This document shows, piece by piece, positions 5,947 through 6,094 of a DNA stretch of 6,094 nucleotides. The position numbers and the translations under genes were made by a program. Source of the DNA: CAZXMB01 sp964641715 (GTDB taxonomy: Bacteria > Desulfobacterota > BSN033 > UBA1163); NCBI GenBank assembly GCA_964641715.1, contig CAZXMB010000177.1, forward strand, positions 1 through 6,094, read 5' to 3'. Below the pieces are notes generated by a model that was not told where the DNA came from, ran no database searches, and was given only the letters and a program-made list of their open reading frames with translations. Each line of letters starts with the position of its first letter. The stretch's first letter is position 1.

Positions 5947-5958
5947 GGTTTTAAAACC
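5947..5958. repeat. 12-bp perfect palindrome before the metallopeptidase
   Basis: GGTTTTAAAACC is fully self-complementary and ends 12 bases upstream of the preferred ATG at 5934. It is next to a longer inverted repeat at 5962-5983. The position suits an operator or a structured leader. Confidence 0.5.
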
Positions 5959-5961
5959 GGG

Positions 5962-5983
5962 GGGAAATTTAACAAAATTTCCC
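5962..5983. repeat. 9-bp inverted repeat, 4-base loop, before the metallopeptidase
   Basis: GGGAAATTT (5962-5970) and AAATTTCCC (5975-5983) are exact reverse complements around AACA. The right arm recurs as AATTTCCCG at 6010-6018, 34 bp further on, which suggests a repeated binding motif rather than a lone hairpin. On the - strand the left arm is not followed by a U-tract. Confidence 0.6.
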
Positions 5984-6026
5984 GAATAATACAAGTGAAA
6001 AAAGCTTGGAATTTCCCGGGGTCCTA

Positions 6027-6055
6027 TTGACTTACCTGTCGGGTTTTTATAAATT
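6027..6055 (+). promoter_or_regulatory. Candidate promoter reading out of the right edge
   Basis: TTGACT (6027-6032), 17 bp, then TAAATT (6050-6055) gives a moderate sigma70-like promoter on the + strand; TATAAA at 6048 with a 15-bp spacer is an alternative. It would drive a gene beyond 6094, divergent from the metallopeptidase. No start codon of such a gene can be identified here. Confidence 0.35.
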
Positions 6056-6094
6056 AATTTTGGTGAGAGAAAAAGCAGCCCAATCCATTCCGAT

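Overview
The window is 6.1 kb of bacterial chromosome with moderate GC in the genes and a very AT-rich leader at the left edge. It carries five genes or gene fragments in two converging blocks, plus one run of exactly 100 N (2302-2401), which marks a draft or metagenomic scaffold join. The anaerobe-style GlcD/GlcF oxidoreductase without a visible GlcE, the CCG-domain Fe-S protein and the small zincin would fit a Desulfobacterota-like or similar deep-branching lineage. That is an impression from protein style, not a phylogenetic placement. No tRNA, rRNA, CRISPR array or insertion sequence is visible.

Left block, + strand. Positions 1-208 are an AT-rich control region. It holds a TTGACA/TAAAAT promoter and two near-identical 15-bp boxes containing TGGTAAGACCA and TGGTAAGGCCA, the operator type of FadR/PdhR/LldR regulators. 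It leads to a GntR/FCD regulator (209-919). After 39 bp come a GlcD-type FAD 2-hydroxyacid dehydrogenase (from 959) and, beyond the N gap, a GlcF-type Fe-S protein ending at 3448. These look like a self-regulated operon for oxidising a 2-hydroxy acid (glycolate or D-lactate). Whether GlcD and GlcF are fused cannot be decided because the gap sits exactly at their junction.

Right block, - strand, read right to left. A short HExxH metallopeptidase (5557-5934) is preceded by unusual dyad symmetries at 5947-5983. After a 159-bp spacer rich in short inverted repeats comes an MBL-fold hydrolase (4627-5397). It is translationally coupled (TGA-TC-ATG) to an alanine/serine-glyoxylate aminotransferase-like PLP enzyme (3503-4624). 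The aminotransferase converges on the glcDF block with only 54 bp between the two stop codons.

The most economical biological reading is that GlcDF oxidises glycolate to glyoxylate and the aminotransferase converts glyoxylate to glycine. This link rests on enzyme families and proximity, since the two units are transcribed separately. I see no clearly new biological system. The most notable unexplained items are a perfect 9-bp inverted repeat inside the regulator's first codons (253-275), the paired dyads before the metallopeptidase, and the palindromic spacer at 5442-5531.
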